From the NCBI GenBank assembly GCA_020433835.1, contig JAGRBY010000238.1:1-9876 (forward strand): DNA of 9,876 nucleotides. Direction: 5' to 3'. Made by a program: the position numbers and the translations under genes. Source of the stretch: Anaerolineae bacterium (GTDB lineage: Bacteria; Chloroflexota; Anaerolineae; 4572-78; J111). Under the pieces are notes generated by a model, which saw nothing but the letters and a program-made list of their open reading frames with translations, had not been told where the DNA came from and ran no database searches. The first letter of the stretch is position 1; each line of letters starts with the position of its first letter. Of this stretch, positions 7,493 through 9,876 are shown piece after piece.

Positions 7493-7513
7493 TTGGATGG
7501 ATGGATGGATGGG
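7482..7513 (+). repeat. TGGA tandem repeat spanning the MFS stop codon
   Basis: Two TGGA units (7482-7489) lie in the last codons of the transporter. The TAG-containing TAGT follows, then four perfect TGGA units (7494-7509) and a TGGG. This is a simple repeat prone to slippage. A gain or loss of one unit in 7482-7489 would shift the frame past the stop. Confidence 0.8.
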
Positions 7514-7561
7514 TTGATAGTTAGTTGATCAATTACCAGCCAACTATCCAACTATCAACCC
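7511..7561. terminator. Long foldback between convergent genes, likely bidirectional terminator
   Basis: GGGTTGATAGTT (7511-7522) is the exact complement of AACTATCAACCC (7550-7561). The stem continues AGTTG (7523-7527) with CAACT (7541-7545) across a 4-base bulge. It sits between two genes that point at each other, 2 bases from the stop of the minus-strand gene. No T-run follows on either side, so it may be a factor-assisted terminator or simply a palindromic repeat. Confidence 0.55.
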
Positions 7562-7563
7562 CC

Positions 7564-8685
7564 TCACACAAACTGACACAACTCATTGGCAATTTGCAGC
7601 GATGCCTGAGGCCGGGCCAGTCGAGCCGCGTTCCGCGACATGTACTGTAAGGTCGGGTTGCCGGGCGTCATCCACTCGCAGATGAGATGGGCTATGTCGA
7701 GCGGTTTGCGGGCATAGACGCCGGCTTCGTGCTCCTGGACGTAAGCCACGTTGCCTGTTTCCTGACCGGGGATGTAACCTAACAAAACCGGTGGTAGACC
7801 GGTAATGAAGGCTTCGCTGATGGTGCCGGGACCGGCTTTGGTGACCAGCACGTCCGAAGCACGCATCAGATCGGGCATATTATCGACAAAGCCATAAATG
7901 TGGGTGGGGATTTCCCAGGTCACGGCCTCCAATTTATGCTTTAGGGATTGGTTACGCCCGGCCACGATAACCAATTGGGCTTGCGGTGCCTGCTGGGCAA
8001 TCTCACGCGCCACCTTATAGATTTTGCCAAAGCCTTCGCCGCCGCCCATGACCATGATTGTATAGCGGTCAGTCAGCAGGCCAAGCTGTCGGCGGATAGC
8101 GGTCTTATCGCGGTTCGAGGCTATGAACTTCAGGCCGACCGGCTGACCGCAAACCACCACCTTCTCCGGCGGCATACCGAACTTGAGCGCCCGGTCGCGG
8201 GCTTGATCGGTCGGGACAATGCAGCGTGTCACCTCCGGACAAATCCAAGAGGGATGGAAGGTGACCATATCGGTAACGATAGTTATAAAGGGGACATTCA
8301 ATCCGGCGGCTCTGAGCCAGGCCATACCCAAATGGTTCATCATCGGATGCACCGAGACGATCAAATCGGGCCGAACCTTACCTAAATATTTGGCTCCCGA
8401 TTTTACTAAAAAAGGAAAAATCAAGATGAAGAGAAGGTTCTGCACGTAAGCATAAGCCGACATACTCCATAACACCCGCCATAGAGGCAGGCCTGGCCCG
8501 GTAATCCAGCCGTAAAGATTGGGCATACGATTAAAGGGCCAAGGGGTATGATTTTTCCACATATCTTCGATGATAATGGTGTAGCGTTGGGGGTAAAGAT
8601 GGTGAACAGCTTCTTCGATGGCTTGGGCCGAAGCACGATGGCCGCCGCCGGTATCCGACATGAGGAAAAGAATGGTCCTCTCCAA
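7564..8685 (-). CDS. MGDG-synthase-type glycosyltransferase (GT-B, UDP-sugar:diacylglycerol family)
   Basis: 373 aa from a TTG at 8685. The frame extends to an ATG at 8745, but AAGGAG nine bases before the TTG, and the family habit of starting just before ILFLMSDTGGGHRAS, favour the TTG. The MGDG-synthase N-terminal motif SDTGGGHRAS is at 10-19. A hydrophobic, probably monotopic membrane-facing segment covers about 76-95, and PDLIVSVHPMMNHLG lies near 110-125. The C-terminal sugar-nucleotide half has VMGGGEGFG, YGFVDNMPDLMRASDVLVTK, AGPGTISEAF and GYIPGQETGN, the usual order of the family. It should move a hexose from a UDP-sugar to diacylglycerol on the inner membrane face to make glycolipids. 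Whether it is processive, and which sugar it uses, cannot be told. The N-terminal GGGH and C-terminal GPGT..E are intact. Confidence 0.9.
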   Translation of the reverse strand: MERTILFLMSDTGGGHRASAQAIEEAVHHLYPQRYTIIIEDMWKNHTPWPFNRMPNLYGWITGPGLPLWRVLWSMSAYAYVQNLLFILIFPFLVKSGAKYLGKVRPDLIVSVHPMMNHLGMAWLRAAGLNVPFITIVTDMVTFHPSWICPEVTRCIVPTDQARDRALKFGMPPEKVVVCGQPVGLKFIASNRDKTAIRRQLGLLTDRYTIMVMGGGEGFGKIYKVAREIAQQAPQAQLVIVAGRNQSLKHKLEAVTWEIPTHIYGFVDNMPDLMRASDVLVTKAGPGTISEAFITGLPPVLLGYIPGQETGNVAYVQEHEAGVYARKPLDIAHLICEWMTPGNPTLQYMSRNAARLARPQASLQIANELCQFV

Positions 8686-8694
8686 GGTTGCTCT

Positions 8695-8700
8695 CTCCTT
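8695..8700 (-). promoter_or_regulatory. Ribosome binding site selecting the TTG start
   Basis: AAGGAG on the minus strand with 9 bases to the TTG at 8685. The upstream ATG at 8745 has no comparable site, and the predicted -10 box lies just inside that longer frame. Confidence 0.7.
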
Positions 8701-8733
8701 TGTGAAAAATTCGACAGGCTTTCTTGGGTGACC

Positions 8734-8739
8734 ATTATA
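8734..8739 (-). promoter_or_regulatory. -10 box of the glycosyltransferase promoter
   Basis: A perfect TATAAT on the minus strand (8739-8734), about 49 bases before the TTG start. The expected -35 position (ATATCT or TATCTG) matches poorly. Transcription from here would begin near 8727, downstream of the ATG at 8745, which supports the TTG start. Confidence 0.45.
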
Positions 8740-8806
8740 TAGCAAAATCGTGAAACAGATATAATTTTACGAGTCTATTTAGCGTCGGCTGAGTTTGACC
8801 AGGTAA

Positions 8807-8827
8807 AAGTTGAGCGGGTTTCAACTT
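8807..8827 (+). repeat. Small perfect hairpin
   Basis: AAGTTGA (8807-8813) pairs with TCAACTT (8821-8827) around a 7-base loop. GGACAGTCC (8829-8837), itself nearly palindromic, follows. There is no T-run, so it is not a standard terminator. It lies between the glycosyltransferase promoter and the larger foldback. Confidence 0.4.
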
Positions 8828-8843
8828 AGGACAGTCCCCGTTT

Positions 8844-8974
8844 ATAGAAACACTGAAGCACTGAATGGAATGATGTCACTGAAGGTCGTATTTCAACCTT
8901 ACAGGCTTTTGTTGCCATAGGCCGTAAGTTGAGGGTCAGTGTTCTCATTTTCCTCATAACTTCAGTGTTTCTAT
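8844..8974. repeat. MITE-like foldback element of about 131 bp
   Basis: The ends ATAGAAACACTGAAG (8844-8858) and CTTCAGTGTTTCTAT (8960-8974) are perfect 15-bp inverted repeats. Further in, TTAC.GGC (8899-8905) pairs with GCCGTAA (8921-8927), flanked by TCAAC and GTTGA. The arms between also match imperfectly, for example TGAATGGAATGA against TCATTTTCCTCA. The whole piece is thus an imperfect long palindrome with a roughly 15-base central loop. Read as GAAAC...GTTTC, both ends are bounded by TA, as for IS630/Tc1-mariner-type miniature elements. CACTGAA recurs three times in the left arm. No coding capacity is seen. Confidence 0.6.
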
Positions 8975-9014
8975 CTCGCCCATAACCAAATCTCACCCGA
9001 TAAAATCGGCCAAG

Positions 9015-9043
9015 TTGTGAAGAGAGGCATTACGTGTTAAAAT
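9015..9043 (+). promoter_or_regulatory. Promoter of the leader RNA and zinc-ribbon-like gene
   Basis: TTGTGA (9015-9020), a 17-base spacer and TAAAAT (9038-9043). The -35 matches consensus at four of six positions and the -10 at five of six. Transcription would begin near 9050, just before the first hairpin of the leader. Confidence 0.6.
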
Positions 9044-9049
9044 TTAAAC

Positions 9050-9139
9050 AAATAGAAAGGCGCACCTACGGCGTGCGGCCTTTTGCGACGAGGAAGTCCT
9101 CCCGCACGGAAACTGTTCGTGCCGGAGGACTTTTTATTT
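9050..9139 (+). ncRNA. Candidate attenuator leader or small RNA, about 90 nt
   Basis: Three stems compete. Stem 1 is AAAGGCGCAC (9056-9065) with GTGCgGCCTTT (9073-9083), one bulge. Stem 2 is CGTGCGG (9072-9078) with CCGCACG (9102-9108), a perfect 7-bp pairing that would break both neighbours. Stem 3 is the terminator at 9094-9132. The layout is that of a transcription attenuator between a promoter and a gene 49 bases downstream. A stand-alone terminated small RNA is the other reading. I do not recognise it as a known riboswitch. No leader peptide is seen in the short stretch before stem 1. Confidence 0.5.
9094..9139 (+). terminator. Intrinsic terminator upstream of the CxxC protein gene
   Basis: AAGTCCTCC (9094-9102) pairs with GGAGGACTT (9124-9132), and GCACG (9104-9108) with CGTGC (9118-9122) across a single C/C mismatch, around a 9-base loop. 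TTTTTATTT (9131-9139) follows. Because AA precedes the stem it could also act, less strongly, on the minus strand. Confidence 0.85.
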
Positions 9140-9187
9140 CTAGCCTATTTCATTACCACTCTTTATTTTATGAAAGCGAGTATTGCT

Positions 9188-9532
9188 ATGTCAACCCAAC
9201 TTCCCCTGCTCCACCACACCATCACCACGCGCCTTCACGATAGCGAGCAGGATGCCTGGGAATTCGTTTGTCCGACCTGTGGCTATCGAGCGCATTATTT
9301 TGTTCCAGATGGCGATAGCCCACCCTATCTAAAAGTCATCAGCCCCGGCAATCCCAAAGCCCGCCATACCAGTAATTGCAGCCGATCCACGTCGGTTAAA
9401 GCGCAGCCCCGTGTTATCGAAAACCATATTGAAAACGATAATGATGAACGGGGCACGCTGCATCTGCGGCAGCAAATAGAAGAGCTGCTTAAAGATGTCG
9501 ATATGGGCGACTTTGGACTCGGCCTGCACTAA
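9188..9532 (+). CDS. Small CxxC...HxxxC putative zinc-binding protein
   Basis: 114 aa from the ATG at 9188. The frame is open further up, with another ATG at 9170 and a TTG at 9083, but the TTG lies inside the terminator leader and the ATG at 9170 has no ribosome site. A weak GCGAG precedes 9188. Residues 24-34 read WEFVCPTCGYR, a zinc-ribbon knuckle (Cys28, Cys31). ARHTSNC supplies His60 and Cys64, completing a possible CCHC zinc site. The C-terminal third (70-114) is acidic and likely helical, with LRQQIEELLKDVD. Its size and motif recall small zinc-finger proteins common in Chloroflexota; a DNA, RNA or protein partner cannot be named. The attenuator-like leader upstream suggests its level is conditionally controlled. 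Confidence 0.7.
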   Translation: MSTQLPLLHHTITTRLHDSEQDAWEFVCPTCGYRAHYFVPDGDSPPYLKVISPGNPKARHTSNCSRSTSVKAQPRVIENHIENDNDERGTLHLRQQIEELLKDVDMGDFGLGLH

Positions 9533-9597
9533 CGCATCGGTAAAATCCCATATTTTTTGCACTCAATTTTGAGGCAACACACGCAACTTTTCCACAG

Positions 9598-9610
9598 ACC
9601 ACAATGTGGT
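9598..9610. other. 13-bp odd palindrome, possible operator
   Basis: ACCACA-A-TGTGGT, a perfect 6-bp inverted repeat around one base. It lies in the otherwise featureless 9533-9763 gap between the CxxC protein and the short right-end ORF. No promoter boxes could be placed confidently around it, so an operator role is a guess. Confidence 0.25.
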
Positions 9611-9763
9611 GCTCTCAACACTATCTCCCTACCTCACCCATCTCGGATGTCTACCCCGCCGTAGATTTGCGCACAATTTAACGATAGCCAACATTCATGG
9701 TATCTTTCAGCAGACAAATTCGTACTGTGCAGCGGCATAGCCCTGCAAGGAGGATACACATTT

Positions 9764-9859
9764 ATGGCTTGGTACCAACACACCTTTCGATTACCGTCCT
9801 TTCGACGCGTGCTCGCCGTGCGAGTAATCGCGCCGGCCGTCCGCGCGGTCTTGGGCTAG
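9764..9859 (+). CDS. Short ORF with strong ribosome site, possibly the broken start of a larger gene
   Basis: A perfect AAGGAGG (9747-9753) lies ten bases before an ATG opening a 31-codon frame. It begins MAWYQHTFRLPSFRR and ends at TAG 9857-9859. The first 15 residues recall the start of YjbQ-family proteins (a W-Y-Q...L.P..RG pattern), but the expected GFHLIT continuation is not found in any forward frame. From about 9803 the sequence turns very GC-rich (55 of the last 74 bases are G or C). Possible readings are a frameshifted or truncated gene, a genuine small Arg-rich protein, or unreliable sequence at a contig end. The family match is from memory and weak. Confidence 0.35.
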   Translation: MAWYQHTFRLPSFRRVLAVRVIAPAVRAVLG

Positions 9860-9876
9860 CGACACCGCCGCCGCTA

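Noticed and set aside
8686..8745. Longer N-terminus of the glycosyltransferase from ATG 8745
   Set aside because: Family members begin close to the SDTGGGHRAS motif, AAGGAG serves the TTG at 8685, and the perfect TATAAT box falls inside the longer version.
9090..9110. Resemblance of GAGGAAGTCC to the RNase P RNA conserved segment
   Set aside because: The transcript unit is only about 90 bases and lacks the rest of the RNase P core. The match is part of the terminator stem.
9083..9187. Longer N-terminus of the CxxC protein
   Set aside because: The extra codons run through the terminator hairpin and its T-run, so this is leader RNA, not protein.

Overview
The window looks like an accessory stretch of a bacterial chromosome, most likely from an environmental Chloroflexota (Anaerolineae-like) genome. 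That placement is inference. It rests on the Thr/Gln/Ala-rich stalk next to a membrane anchor, the HD-domain family seen as a pseudogene, the surface-type beta domain fused to an alpha/alpha-barrel, and the MGDG-synthase-type glycosyltransferase. No rRNA, tRNA or CRISPR array was seen.

Left end (1-1456). An AT-rich minus-strand gene for a membrane-anchored protein runs off the left edge. Upstream of it lies a scar zone: a 3' group II intron remnant whose domain V is still intact (838-930), then a decayed HD-domain phosphohydrolase gene (969-1379). The HD gene carries a one-base frameshift, a lost HD core and an internal stop.

Middle (1457-4598). Two genes converge with only 3 bp between stop codons. 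One encodes a STAND/AAA-like protein with a winged helix and a Walker A lacking its lysine. The other encodes a two-pass membrane protein with a complete aminoglycoside-phosphotransferase-like kinase domain resembling the TCAD9 family. The kinase gene has a good sigma-70-type promoter, and its -35 box overlaps a perfect TTGACA on the opposite strand.

Envelope block (4599-8745). It holds a secreted or anchored alpha/alpha-barrel protein with an N-terminal beta domain (+), a 12-helix MFS transporter (+), and a convergent MGDG-synthase-type glycosyltransferase (-) that probably starts at TTG. A TGGA tandem repeat running into a long foldback separates the last two and probably ends transcription from both sides. 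These three genes suggest cell-envelope glycolipid or polysaccharide work, but nothing shows them to be one pathway.

Right end (8746-9876). A non-coding stretch carries a roughly 131-bp foldback with 15-bp perfect terminal inverted repeats bounded by TA (MITE-like). It is followed by a compact promoter, hairpin, anti-terminator and terminator unit just ahead of a small CxxC...HxxxC protein. This is the most interesting regulatory structure in the window. At the far right a strong Shine-Dalgarno opens a short ORF whose start looks like a known family, but the sequence turns abruptly GC-rich and the frame closes.
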